A stretch of 62,681 nt of DNA. Origin: Planctomycetaceae bacterium (lineage in GTDB: Bacteria; Planctomycetota; Planctomycetia; Planctomycetales; Planctomycetaceae). Where the stretch lies: positions 1 to 62,681 of the forward strand of contig JAQWSQ010000058.1 of the NCBI GenBank assembly GCA_029243145.1, written 5' to 3'. The notes below the pieces were generated by a model. That model saw only the letters and a list, made by a program, of their open reading frames with translations. It searched no databases and had not been told where the DNA came from. This document shows positions 40,406-49,042 of the stretch, in pieces (position 1 is the stretch's first letter; each line of letters starts with the position of its first letter). The translations under genes were made by a program, and so were the position numbers.

Positions 40406-41752
40406 TCACCCCGCGTTAACTGCGGCAAGTTGATGTTTGCGAATCTTCCCTTCGATGGCTTTCAAAATATCGAAATCGCTGCGATAGGGAGAATCGAAAG
40501 CAGGACGCAATGGAATCGGAATATCATCCATCCGGTAGACGGTCCCCGGTTCATTGATGCCGTACGTCGATGTCGTGAACGCGACTTTGGCAATCTTGGC
40601 GGTCTCCGAAAGTTTCGGATCGAGAACAATTGTGTTGATCGCTTTGAGGTGATCTCGGGCCGGCTGACTGAAGTTCGAATACGGGTCAGAAGCAATGATG
40701 AGAGCAGCGTCTGCTTCGCCGCGTCCCAAGACATCCGAACTCGTGAACTCTCCCGGATTGAATCGTGGATAACCCCGACCAAGGTGAATACCGAAAGGAT
40801 AACCGGTTGACCAAGAAACAACATTATCGGCCCCCGTGACGTTGCCATGTCCTCGCATTGGCTTGGCGACCCACCGCGTGTGCTTGTTCATATCGCGAGC
40901 CAACGCGAGCACTGCTTCGCTGTTGAGATGCTTGCCGCGAGTCATGGTGACTCCCATGCCGAACAGAATCGCACCGAACTTGGCTTTCTTCATCCCCTCC
41001 ATGACTTCTTTGAGTTGTTCAAGCGGGATGCCGGTTTTCTCCTCGACGCTGTCATCGAGCTCTAACCCTTTGGCAAGAGCCCGTAATGCCCAGGCGAGTT
41101 CAAAATCGGATCGAGGCTTTAATTGCAGATGAATATCGACCGCTTTAGCGGTTTTGGTTTTACGGACATCAATCAGCACGGCGGTGCGATCTTTACGACC
41201 GTTGGGGACAAATTCTCCCTTCGGCATCAGACTGTATTTGGTGAAATGTCGGGGGTGCGACTCAGCCGGGTTGCCACCCCAGTAGATGACATAATCAGCT
41301 CGATTTTTGATTTCTCCCAGTGAACAGGTCACTTCACCAACACCTTGAAACGCCATCCCTGATGGGCCATGACAGACAGACGTTGTGGTATCGAGGCATC
41401 CGCCAATCCAGTCAGTAATGGCGACCGCGACGCGCTGTGCTTCGCAAGTCGTATCCGACAGGCCATAAGTAATGGCGTATTGTGATTCGAGAAGAATCTG
41501 GGCTGCACGGTCTATGGCTTGTTCGTAAGTTGCCGGTTGACCATCGATCAAAGCCTCTGGCCGCTCTTCAATGTGGTGATTGAAGAACCAAGCCTTGCCC
41601 AGCACGCATGCGTTTTGCGCTTTGGTGATCTGGTTTCCTTCCACCGTCAAATTGATGTCGTCGCAAACACATCCGCAGAAGGTGCAGGTAGCATCCTCGA
41701 CAATCTTAAGGGGATTATCCGTTTCGTTGGTCGGCTGTTCGGCGATACTCAT
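40406..41752 (-). CDS. fwdB: Formylmethanofuran dehydrogenase subunit B-like protein
   Basis: A 448-residue protein of the molybdopterin oxidoreductase family, similar to FwdB/FmdB/FhcB. The N-terminus has CTFCGCVCDD at residues 23-32 and C49, suited to an iron-sulfur cluster. The sequence SVCHGPSGMAF puts a cysteine at residue 127, matching the position of the metal-ligand Cys/Sec in archaeal FwdB. Later segments include YWGGNPAESHPRHFTKYSLM and VLDPKLSETAKIAKVAF. In the tetrahydromethanopterin C1 pathway this complex handles formyl groups between methanofuran and formate or CO2. The fwdD-like gene lies upstream with a gap of 34 bases. Other pathway genes are not in the window, so the direction of the reaction is unknown. 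Confidence 0.9.
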   Translation of the reverse strand: MSIAEQPTNETDNPLKIVEDATCTFCGCVCDDINLTVEGNQITKAQNACVLGKAWFFNHHIEERPEALIDGQPATYEQAIDRAAQILLESQYAITYGLSDTTCEAQRVAVAITDWIGGCLDTTTSVCHGPSGMAFQGVGEVTCSLGEIKNRADYVIYWGGNPAESHPRHFTKYSLMPKGEFVPNGRKDRTAVLIDVRKTKTAKAVDIHLQLKPRSDFELAWALRALAKGLELDDSVEEKTGIPLEQLKEVMEGMKKAKFGAILFGMGVTMTRGKHLNSEAVLALARDMNKHTRWVAKPMRGHGNVTGADNVVSWSTGYPFGIHLGRGYPRFNPGEFTSSDVLGRGEADAALIIASDPYSNFSQPARDHLKAINTIVLDPKLSETAKIAKVAFTTSTYGINEPGTVYRMDDIPIPLRPAFDSPYRSDFDILKAIEGKIRKHQLAAVNAG

Positions 41753-41786
41753 GATTAGTCACTAGCAATTAGAAACTAGAAGTTGG

Positions 41787-42131
41787 TTAAGTGGCGATTT
41801 TCTCAATCTGCACGTCGAGACCTTTACTGTCGGGCATCCCTGTGCCGTGAGTTTCTCCCGGCATCAACTGAGACGATTTGTCACCATAACTGATGAACAG
41901 CAAGCCGGGGGGAAGTTCGTTTTTGCCGGTGCAACATGGAACCACGACCGAGCCGTGATCGTTCCACATGCGGACCTCTTCACCTTCGGCAATGTCGAGT
42001 CGCTCCATGTCGTCGGGATTCATTTTGAGCGTATTAATTTCGGTCTGATACCCTTCAGTGTACTTACCCTCATTGAGAGTTGTGCCCTGTTTGCTGGTTC
42101 GTCCGGGAATCAAGATAAAGATGTCAGTCAT
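41787..42131 (-). CDS. Molybdopterin-dinucleotide-binding protein, FwdD-like
   Basis: A 114-residue protein starting MTDIFILIPGRTSKQG; an in-frame start 15 codons upstream is possible, and no clear ribosome site decides between them. The body matches the molybdopterin-dinucleotide-binding beta barrel found as FwdD or at the C-terminus of related oxidoreductases: INTLKMNPDDMERLDIAEGE, VRMWNDHGSVVVPC and a closing GLLFISYGDKSSQLMPGETH block. It directly precedes fwdB on the same strand, and the two together would supply the cofactor-binding halves of a formylmethanofuran dehydrogenase. The gene name fwdD is likely but not certain. Confidence 0.82.
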   Translation of the reverse strand: MTDIFILIPGRTSKQGTTLNEGKYTEGYQTEINTLKMNPDDMERLDIAEGEEVRMWNDHGSVVVPCCTGKNELPPGLLFISYGDKSSQLMPGETHGTGMPDSKGLDVQIEKIAT

Positions 42132-42309
42132 TGAGGTTGTGTCTATTGTGGCGTAGGCTGTGTTTGGGGACCGCATCCTATCTCATGAGTTGAATCCCGA
42201 GTAGACTATCATAGTCAAACATAAACGTATTCATAGCCAAATCTGGAAGAACCGTGGTCCGTAAGTCCCCCGGCTTCCGAAAGTTAAGAATCGATCACCT
42301 TGTTATCGG

Positions 42310-43248
42310 ATGGAATCCGGGATGTCAGAGCCTGATCTCAAAAAATTGGACAAATCTCAGGAGATCACTGCAAACGGAACCACACTCAAAGGACTCTTTC
42401 GCAAGCATCGCGGCAAGATGCTGCTGACTTATTCATTGTTCAATGTCGAGAACCTGTTACGTCTGGCACAACCGGCCGCGCTGGGATGGGCCATAAACGA
42501 CCTGCTGAATGATCGCTGGATGGGTGTCTGGGTCTTGGTGACTCAGCATCTCGCCCACATGCTGATTGGCACTGTTCGCAAAATGTATGATACGCGCGCA
42601 TTCACTTCGATTTATTCTGAACTTGCGACCGATGTGATCACTCGACAGAAAGCACAAGACGAAGCGGTTTCTCGCATTGCAGCGCGTTCGGCGATGTCAC
42701 GAGAGTATGTCGATTTCTTCGAGTGGTATGTACCGATGATAATTCGCAGCGGATATTCGATTATAGGCGCTCTTGTCATGCTGGGACTCTACGACCCTTG
42801 GCTTGTCGTTTATTGTGGCGGCCTGATCATCCCGGCGATGATTTTGAATACTTGGTATTCGCGTAAAACATTGAAACTGAGTACAGGATTACACAATCAA
42901 CTCGAACACGAAATCGATATCATTCAAGAAGGTGATAAATCAGATGTGCGTGAGCACTTCGACCAAGCCGCCAGTTGGCGAATTCGCCTCTCGGATGCGG
43001 AAGCGGTCAACTTCGGCTTTATGGAACTCTTCATCCTCGGGGTGATCATTGCCTGTCTGGTTCGTTTTTGCTCGCAGGGGACTCCTGAAGCTGGCGATAT
43101 CTTTGCCGTCTTCCGGTATGTCTTAATGTTTATGATGGGGATGGATTCAGCGCCACGTCTGGTTGAACAGATGAGTCGGCTCAAAGACATCGGTCAACGA
43201 ACCGGACCTCAGAAACGGGGCGGTCCCGGCAGAGGGCCGAGGCGATGA
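42310..43248 (+). CDS. ABC-exporter transmembrane domain without ATPase domain
   Basis: A 312-residue membrane protein. After a polar N-terminus it resembles the six-helix membrane domain of type IV ABC exporters: NLLRLAQPAALGWAINDLL, GVWVLVTQHLAHMLIG, a cytoplasmic region with RAFTSIYSELATDVITRQKA, FFEWYVPMIIRSGYSIIG, LVVYCGGLIIPAMIL and FGFMELFILGVIIACLVRFC. There are no Walker A, signature or Walker B motifs, and the protein ends shortly after the last helix in a basic tail (GPQKRGGPGRGPRR). It therefore lacks the nucleotide-binding half. The start could also be the ATG at 42322. Its stop overlaps the start of the TPR/UnbV gene, so the two are translationally coupled. Confidence 0.8.
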   Translation: MESGMSEPDLKKLDKSQEITANGTTLKGLFRKHRGKMLLTYSLFNVENLLRLAQPAALGWAINDLLNDRWMGVWVLVTQHLAHMLIGTVRKMYDTRAFTSIYSELATDVITRQKAQDEAVSRIAARSAMSREYVDFFEWYVPMIIRSGYSIIGALVMLGLYDPWLVVYCGGLIIPAMILNTWYSRKTLKLSTGLHNQLEHEIDIIQEGDKSDVREHFDQAASWRIRLSDAEAVNFGFMELFILGVIIACLVRFCSQGTPEAGDIFAVFRYVLMFMMGMDSAPRLVEQMSRLKDIGQRTGPQKRGGPGRGPRR

Positions 43249-46166
43249 ACATCAAATTACTCAAACTCAGTTTACCGGTGTTGATCATTCTGGCTGGATG
43301 CTGGTTTTATGTCACGAAAACCGGCATGTTTCTGGATCGCGATGCGTTAATCGCCGAGGCGAGTGCCTTGGTCGAAGCGGGCGAATTAGAAGCCGCGGAA
43401 GAGACCGTGAAGCCGCTACTGAATCTTTGGGATGTGCCTGACGAATTGTGGTTGTTTGTCGGCAACATCAACCGCATCGAAGGCGATTTCGCGTCAGCGC
43501 TTGTGTATCTGGGTGAGATTTCGAAGGTGTCTCCCAAGATTTACGCAGAGGCTTTATTATTCCGAGCCGAAGCCAATATGCGTCTCGGCCATCTAAGCGC
43601 GGCACGCGATTTGTTTGCAGAGTCTCTGGCAGATAATAACCGGCAACCAGACGTTCGCCGGCGTTTAGTCTTTGTCCTCAATCTGGCAGGGCTAATTCGA
43701 GAGTCCCTACCAGAGATGTTGACGCTCGTGAATTCTGGTCAGGCCGATCCCGAGTTACTGCTGCTGTTATGTGATATGTCCACTCCGCGTCGCAACGACG
43801 AATTGATCTCTGCGGGGCTTGATGCGTTTCCGCAAGATCCGCTCGTCCATCTGGCCGAAGGGTTAGTCCAAGAGACGCAACAAAATGACCGTGCCGCGTT
43901 ACAACAGTATCAGCTTGCACTAGACATCAATCCCGAATTGTCAGCCGCTTGGACAAAAGGATTTGCCACTGCAATTCGTTTGAAAAACCGGGAGACAATT
44001 CGAAAGCTCCTTTCTCAGCAGCCCACGGATGTCGAGAATATTTCCGACTACTGGATTACCAAGGGAGAAATCTGTCGAAGGAATCAAAAGGTCGGTGCAG
44101 CAGCTCGATGCTTTCAGAAGGCAGCAATAATCGCTCCCGACCAGATACAAGCTCATTATCAACTCAGTCAAATGTTACGGGAATTAGGACGGAGTGAAGA
44201 TGCCGAACTCGTGGCACACTGGGCCAACGATCTTTCTCATCTGTCTTCACTGTCACGATCCATCAACAAAGACACCCCCGATGTCGCAGGTATTCTCAAA
44301 ATCGGCGACCAACTCCTAAAGTTAAATCGGGTGAATGAAGCGTGGAGTTGGGCGATTTTGGCAATTCAAGTCGATCCTGGCTCCGAAGAGGCTGCACAAA
44401 CTTATGCCAAACTTGATCAGCTACGAGACCGATCCAATCCAATCTCCTTTTCACCCGGACCCGCAGCGAAAATCGATCTCTCCGACGTTTCCATACCGGA
44501 ATGGAAAGACTTGGACTTCTTCCCGACAACAAACGAAAAAGCTTCCTCCAACAAGCTAAACTCGGTCGCTGTCAACTTCGAGGATATTAGCGAATCGGCG
44601 GCATTTAATTTCCAATACCAGAACGGTTCCGATCCGGCGACCGACGGGCGTCGCATCTTCGAGTACACCGGTGGAGGAGTCGGAGTTCTCGATTATGATC
44701 TGGATGGCTGGCCCGATCTCTACATGACTCAAGGGGGCAATCAGGGACCAACAGAAGATTCCGCGGAAAGTGATCAACTCTACCGAAATCACAATGGACA
44801 GACATTTGAAAGTGTCACACACAAAGCCGGAATTTGGGAATTAAACTTCAGTCAGGGTGCAGCGATAGGAGACATCAACAACGACGGTTTCCCCGATGTG
44901 TATGTCGCTAATTTTGGACGAAATCGTTTGTGGCAGAATAACGGTGATGGAACTTTCACTGACATGACTAACGAAGCCGGCATTCAAGGCACGGATTGGA
45001 CGACCAGTTGTGCGATTGCCGATCTTGACGGTGATGGGTTACCAGAACTCTTTGATGTCAATTATCTGACTGGTGACAATCTTCTAACTCAGCAATGCTA
45101 TTCCAAAGGCGTGGTTCGTGTTTGCACCCCCGTGGTGTTCTCTCCCGCACAGGATCGAATTTGGCACAATCAGGGAACGGGACACTATCAGGATCAGACG
45201 GATGTCAGCGGTCTCATCACAGCACAAGGGAATGGACTGGGGGTTCTCGTGGCCGACTTCGACCGAGATTCTCGTATGGACATGTTCATCTCCAACGATG
45301 CTGTCGCCAACCATTACTGGGTCAATCAATCGCCGACTGCATTGAAGCTCGAACAATCGGCGTTACTCTCGGGAGCAGCCGTTAACTCGAACGGTCGCGC
45401 GGAAGCCTGCATGGGGATCGCCGCAGGAGACGCAGATGGCGATGGGAAGCTGGATGTGTTTGTGACCAACTTTTTTCAAGAGTCGAATACTTTTTATCGC
45501 CAACAACAACCACACTTGTTCGCCGATGAAACCGTGAATATGTCTCTGCATGAACCCGGCTATGACCTGCTCGGGTTCGGCACGCAATTTCTGGACGCAG
45601 ATCTCGATGGCTGGCCGGACTTGATCGTCTTGAATGGAGATATCGATGACTTTTCATTTGCGGGACGAGAAGAGAAAATGCCCCCGCTATTCTTGCACAA
45701 TCAATTCGGGCACTCGTTCGCTCAGATAGCCCCCAAGCAAGCTGGCTCGTTTTTTGAGAAAAATATCATCGGGCGGTCAGCCGCTCGCCTCGATTGGAAT
45801 CGTGATGGCAAGCCAGACTTTGTGGCCAGCTTACTGGATGCGCCTTCTCAACTGGTTGAAAACAAAACGAACACCGATCATCATTGGCTGGCAGTCAGGT
45901 TGATCGGAGTGGAGAGTTCTCGTGATGCCATCGGAGCGGAAGTTAGCATCAAAGCGGGAGACCATGTTCAAGTTCAACAACTCACGGCAGGTGACGGCTA
46001 TCAATGCAGTAACCAGAAACAGTTGTTGTTTGGTTTGAAAGACAACCGCGTCATTGAATCACTCTCAGTCACTTGGCCCAGCGGTAAGACACAGGTTTTC
46101 CATAACGTAACGGCTGATCGATTGCTGACAATTCGCGAAGGCGACGAACGTCTCTATTCGCATTAG
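43245..46166 (+). CDS. TPR plus FG-GAP/VCBS repeat protein with C-terminal ASPIC/UnbV domain
   Basis: A 973-residue exported protein. The N-terminus LKLSLPVLIILAGCWF has a lipobox-like LAGC with the cysteine at residue 19, so it may be a lipoprotein or a membrane-anchored protein. TPR-like helices fill about residues 30-390 (ALLFRAEANMRLGHLSAARD, AARCFQKAAIIAPDQIQAHY). FG-GAP/VCBS-type repeats follow, each with DxDxDG-like calcium sites: DYDLDGWPDLYMTQGG, GDINNDGFPDVYVANFG, ADLDGDGLPELFDVN and GDADGDGKLDVFVTNFF. The ASPIC/UnbV domain closes the protein (DAIGAEVSIKAGDHVQVQQL, VTWPSGKTQVFHNV). Such proteins are common in planctomycetes, with unknown function. It is coupled to the ABC membrane-domain gene. 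Confidence 0.9.
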   Translation: MNIKLLKLSLPVLIILAGCWFYVTKTGMFLDRDALIAEASALVEAGELEAAEETVKPLLNLWDVPDELWLFVGNINRIEGDFASALVYLGEISKVSPKIYAEALLFRAEANMRLGHLSAARDLFAESLADNNRQPDVRRRLVFVLNLAGLIRESLPEMLTLVNSGQADPELLLLLCDMSTPRRNDELISAGLDAFPQDPLVHLAEGLVQETQQNDRAALQQYQLALDINPELSAAWTKGFATAIRLKNRETIRKLLSQQPTDVENISDYWITKGEICRRNQKVGAAARCFQKAAIIAPDQIQAHYQLSQMLRELGRSEDAELVAHWANDLSHLSSLSRSINKDTPDVAGILKIGDQLLKLNRVNEAWSWAILAIQVDPGSEEAAQTYAKLDQLRDRSNPISFSPGPAAKIDLSDVSIPEWKDLDFFPTTNEKASSNKLNSVAVNFEDISESAAFNFQYQNGSDPATDGRRIFEYTGGGVGVLDYDLDGWPDLYMTQGGNQGPTEDSAESDQLYRNHNGQTFESVTHKAGIWELNFSQGAAIGDINNDGFPDVYVANFGRNRLWQNNGDGTFTDMTNEAGIQGTDWTTSCAIADLDGDGLPELFDVNYLTGDNLLTQQCYSKGVVRVCTPVVFSPAQDRIWHNQGTGHYQDQTDVSGLITAQGNGLGVLVADFDRDSRMDMFISNDAVANHYWVNQSPTALKLEQSALLSGAAVNSNGRAEACMGIAAGDADGDGKLDVFVTNFFQESNTFYRQQQPHLFADETVNMSLHEPGYDLLGFGTQFLDADLDGWPDLIVLNGDIDDFSFAGREEKMPPLFLHNQFGHSFAQIAPKQAGSFFEKNIIGRSAARLDWNRDGKPDFVASLLDAPSQLVENKTNTDHHWLAVRLIGVESSRDAIGAEVSIKAGDHVQVQQLTAGDGYQCSNQKQLLFGLKDNRVIESLSVTWPSGKTQVFHNVTADRLLTIREGDERLYSH

Positions 46167-46238
46167 GCAGCATGAACGTCTAAAAAAATCGGCTCATGGA
46201 GTTCTTCGTCTTGGTGCCTTTCGCCAAAAAGCTGATCA

Positions 46239-46275
46239 TTCATACTCATCTTGCCAAACGGTTCTTACCAGACAT
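46239..46275. repeat. Diverged direct repeat, copy 1 (copy 2 at 46529-46565)
   Basis: CATACTCATCTTGCCAA and what follows up to TACCAG match CAAACTCGTCTTGCCAA...TACCAG at 46529-46565 at roughly three quarters of positions over 35 bases, without gaps. The copies are about 290 bases apart in the same orientation. This suggests two members of a dispersed intergenic repeat family. Confidence 0.4.
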
Positions 46276-46354
46276 GCTGTTTGTGGATGAATGATATAGT
46301 TGTAAGGCCGATTTTACCGGCCAGAAATATTATGAAGCATTCAACATCACACAT

Positions 46355-46374
46355 GCCGACAGAGGATTGTCGGC
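46355..46374. repeat. Perfect seven-base-pair hairpin
   Basis: GCCGACA and TGTCGGC form a perfect stem around the six-base loop GAGGAT. There is no T-run after it on either strand, so it is probably a repeat element or RNA structure rather than a terminator. Confidence 0.5.
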
Positions 46375-46594
46375 CTACAACAACGCAATCATTTGCTCAT
46401 TTTACTCGGCGTCCTCAGCGAACTCTGCGGTAAAAACCATTTCGCTGTGTTCTTGCGAATGCAGCTACGATCTCTTTCACTCTTTGCGTTTCTTATGCCT
46501 CTCGGCGGTTTTGCGTCAAAAAAAGATCGCTCAAACTCGTCTTGCCAATCTGTCTCTACCAGAGTTAGCGTTCGTAGTTTGTTGATGGATTTCA

Positions 46595-46625
46595 TTAACC
46601 GTGGCTAGCGCCAAGCGGCTGATTA
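46595..46625. repeat. Imperfect palindrome centred on TGGCTAGCGCCA
   Basis: TGGC-TAGC-GCCA forms the core, with partly complementary flanks (AACCG and CGGCT). Similar GC-rich palindromes are common between planctomycete genes. It follows copy 2 of the diverged repeat. Confidence 0.4.
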
Positions 46626-47124
46626 CGTAAAATAACAACCAGCGTTCGATACCTGTTCGACAAAATTAGCCGGAAATGGGAGGTGCTATTTCTAGCGCCT
46701 TCGTCCTGCATCTTCACAACAGCGAAGCGGACTCAGTTGCTCGCTATTGTCCGGTTCGAAAACAGAATAGCGACATGATCTTTGGCAATTTCAACGTCAT
46801 CACAACCCATTAGCGTGTTGAAGAATGACGACCGCTGCAACGTGAGAAAGGAGGCGATCTCGCGTGACGTAGAAGGTGCGTCCTGACAAAAAGTGACATC
46901 GCACCGAAACGAAGCAATCAACGCAAATCGATGAATGCCAACAACTTGCTCAAGGGTACACAAGATTTGGAATCAAGTTTCGACAACATTTGATTCAAGA
47001 TTTGGTCAACATTCGGTCAATGTGTGTCCCCAAATCTCCGGATCTTGAACTCTTGAAACGGGTGTTGAGTGTTCAAGAGCAAATGTCACCGAATATTGGC
47101 AATCTCCACATTTTCTGGGCGCAC

Positions 47125-47159
47125 AAAAAAACCGCAGCCGGTGAATTCCGACTGCGGTC
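47125..47159 (-). terminator. Rho-independent terminator of the DUF1559 gene
   Basis: On the minus strand, ACCGCAGTCGG and CCGGCTGCGGT form an eleven-base-pair stem (one T-G pair) around AATTCA and are followed by TTTTTT. It lies 33 bases after the DUF1559 stop codon. Confidence 0.85.
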
Positions 47160-47191
47160 ATTCATAATCGTATCAAGCAAGCTAAAGCAGC

Positions 47192-48226
47192 TTAGAATGC
47201 GCCGGTAACCTCTCCACCGGACTTAGTTCCCAATGATCCCCAAACACCGTACGGACTTGGAACGCTTGAGGTCGGATTGGGAGACGGTTGAGACAAATCA
47301 CCCGTGTCAATGTTCTCACTAATGAAACGGACGCCACCATCAGCCATCAACACTTGCACTCCGCCAGTGTGTGTGCTGGAAGGAGCAATCGCTACATGTG
47401 CAGAATCTGCGTTGGTGTTTCCTCCTTGTGCACAAGAAGGGCCGTTTGGTGGTAAAATCGTGCCAAAGCCAACTCTCTCAGGCTGTCCATCCCAAATTTG
47501 GGTTCCATGAAAACCTTTCGTATTCACTCCAGCCTTGAACCTCGACCCATTGGCGAGTGTCAAACAGGAAGCCGGGTTCGTTTGAGGTGCTTGATTAAGT
47601 GCCACGGCTTCAATCAGTAACCGTTCTTCTTGATTCCGGTAGCTTGCACGCACATGTTCACTCATAGCGATCGTGTTGCTCGTACCATCAAGGATGTCAC
47701 GAAAACGGGAGCAGAACCGATATGCGAACATTCCGCGGTTCTTAGTTCGGTCCCGAGGATTGTTAGCGGAATCTCCGGTACAGAAAACGTAATTCCCATC
47801 ATTATTCCCTACCTGATGAATACCGTCTGAGGGACATAGTAATCCCGGAATACGACTATTCCAAAGAGACCAGCCTCTCCAAGCTTCCGGTCCACCGGGA
47901 GGTGAAACCGGACTGGTTCCACCACCACCTTGGACCTGGTTGTAAAGTGGAGCCTGATCCAGAAATGGCATCAGTCCCATAAATCCACTCAGTCGGTTGG
48001 CATTACCAGGTCTGTCGCCAGTCCCGCCCTTGCGAAAAACAAACATGCCGTAGGTGTCGTGGTAGTTGTGTAAAGCCAAACCCAATTGTTTGAGATTGTT
48101 TTTGCAACTCGAGCGTCGAGCGGCTTCGCGTGCCTGTTGCACTGCAGGCAACAGTAACGCAACGAGAACGGCAATAATGGCGATGACCACTAGCAGTTCG
48201 ATGAGTGTGAATCCTCGTTTTTTCAT
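47192..48226 (-). CDS. DUF1559 prepilin-like protein
   Basis: A 344-residue protein with a textbook type IV prepilin N-terminus: KKRG followed by [20 protein letters not shown], with the cleavage site between G and F and glutamate at mature position 5. The amphipathic helix continues with [20 protein letters not shown]. The remainder is DUF1559, with [38 protein letters not shown] and the C-terminal signature [16 protein letters not shown]. Planctomycetes carry many of these, thought to form pseudopili or surface structures, but function is not settled. GGAG lies at normal spacing before the start. It is divergent from the small lipoprotein gene and ends in its own terminator. Confidence 0.95.
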   Translation of the reverse strand: MKKRGFTLIELLVVIAIIAVLVALLLPAVQQAREAARRSSCKNNLKQLGLALHNYHDTYGMFVFRKGGTGDRPGNANRLSGFMGLMPFLDQAPLYNQVQGGGGTSPVSPPGGPEAWRGWSLWNSRIPGLLCPSDGIHQVGNNDGNYVFCTGDSANNPRDRTKNRGMFAYRFCSRFRDILDGTSNTIAMSEHVRASYRNQEERLLIEAVALNQAPQTNPASCLTLANGSRFKAGVNTKGFHGTQIWDGQPERVGFGTILPPNGPSCAQGGNTNADSAHVAIAPSSTHTGGVQVLMADGGVRFISENIDTGDLSQPSPNPTSSVPSPYGVWGSLGTKSGGEVTGAF

Positions 48227-48470
48227 CTTAAAATCTCCGTCGTTAAGGAAAAAAGATATTAATCATGCAAAGCCCAACGCTGGCCCACTTGGGATCACGC
48301 ATGAATATCAGTTGCAAAAGTGCATTTTTAAGTAAGTTGATACTTACTCGGCGGACTTTGAGAATCAAAGTATATTCAGAGTTGATTTTATAAATTATTC
48401 ACCTTATTTTAACAACTTCAACTCGCAAAATTATTGAATATCAACAATTTAGTATACATAAAGGGAAAAA

Positions 48471-48968
48471 ATGCGATCAATGACTAATAAGTGCTCTTGT
48501 CTACTGATGTTAGCGATGTTTGCCGGACTTGTCTCCATGCCCGGATGCGCTGGTGGAGGTGCTGAGGGTGATGCCGACAGGCCAGCCCGGACACCCGCTG
48601 CGGGCAAAGTGTCATACAAAGGAAGCCCCGTGGAAGGTGCAACGGTTGTTCTTTCTCCGACGGCAGAAGGTGGAAAACCAGCTTCAGGACTCACTGATGC
48701 AACCGGAATGTTCGTATTGCGGACGTTTGAAACGGATGATGGAGCCATTGCCGGAGACTATAAAGTCACCGTCACAAAACTGAAAAAGCAGACTTCAGTC
48801 ATTGCCGATATGGATAGCCCAGATTACGACCCTGAAGCAGCCGATGATTCTGCTGGCCCCGAGCATTTGCTCCCTGAGAAATATTCATCTGCGAAAACGT
48901 CTGATTTGAAGGCGACCATTCCGGCAGACGGAGAAGTGACCGATTTGAATTTCGACCTCGTTGACTAA
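48471..48968 (+). CDS. Small lipoprotein with transthyretin-like domain
   Basis: A 165-residue protein. The leader LLMLAMFAGLVSMPGCAGGG contains a lipobox-type cysteine, so it should be lipid-anchored. The mature part resembles carboxypeptidase regulatory-like (transthyretin-like) beta domains: AAGKVSYKGSPVEGATVVLS, SGLTDATGMFVLRTF, AGDYKVTVTKLK and PEHLLPEKYSSAKTSDLKAT. Such proteins commonly accompany DUF1559 genes in planctomycetes, and here the two are divergent across a 244-base AT-rich gap. AGGGAA precedes the ATG. A strong terminator follows. Confidence 0.88.
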   Translation: MRSMTNKCSCLLMLAMFAGLVSMPGCAGGGAEGDADRPARTPAAGKVSYKGSPVEGATVVLSPTAEGGKPASGLTDATGMFVLRTFETDDGAIAGDYKVTVTKLKKQTSVIADMDSPDYDPEAADDSAGPEHLLPEKYSSAKTSDLKATIPADGEVTDLNFDLVD

Positions 48969-48994
48969 TTTCGGTCAAAAGCTCACAATTCCAA

Positions 48995-49030
48995 GGGTCC
49001 TGTCGTACGAAACGGCAGGCCCCTTTTTTT
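48995..49030 (+). terminator. Rho-independent terminator of the lipoprotein gene
   Basis: GGGTCCTGTCG and CGGCAGGCCCC form an eleven-position stem with one mismatch around TACGAAA and are followed by seven or more T residues. The next gene starts almost on the T-run, so the terminator also forms its leader region. Confidence 0.85.
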
Positions 49031-49042
49031 GTGAGAGAATCT

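Larger units (their letters stand above)
46167..47124. other. Long intergenic region with repeats, no convincing gene
   Basis: About 960 bases. Several frames are open for 60-76 codons, but none has a ribosome site, signal peptide or family-like motif. The stretch contains a perfect hairpin, two copies of a diverged 35-base sequence and an imperfect palindrome, listed separately. Around 46400-46520 there are CTCGGCG/CTCTGCGG/TTTGCG-rich phrases of the kind scattered between genes in planctomycetes. It may be a graveyard of dispersed repeats or contain a non-coding RNA; I see no proof of either. Confidence 0.5.

Noticed and set aside
46733..46963. A 76-codon minus-strand frame in the gene-poor kilobase
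   Set aside because: There is no ribosome site, no family-like motif, and it overlaps no conserved-looking element; length alone is within chance.
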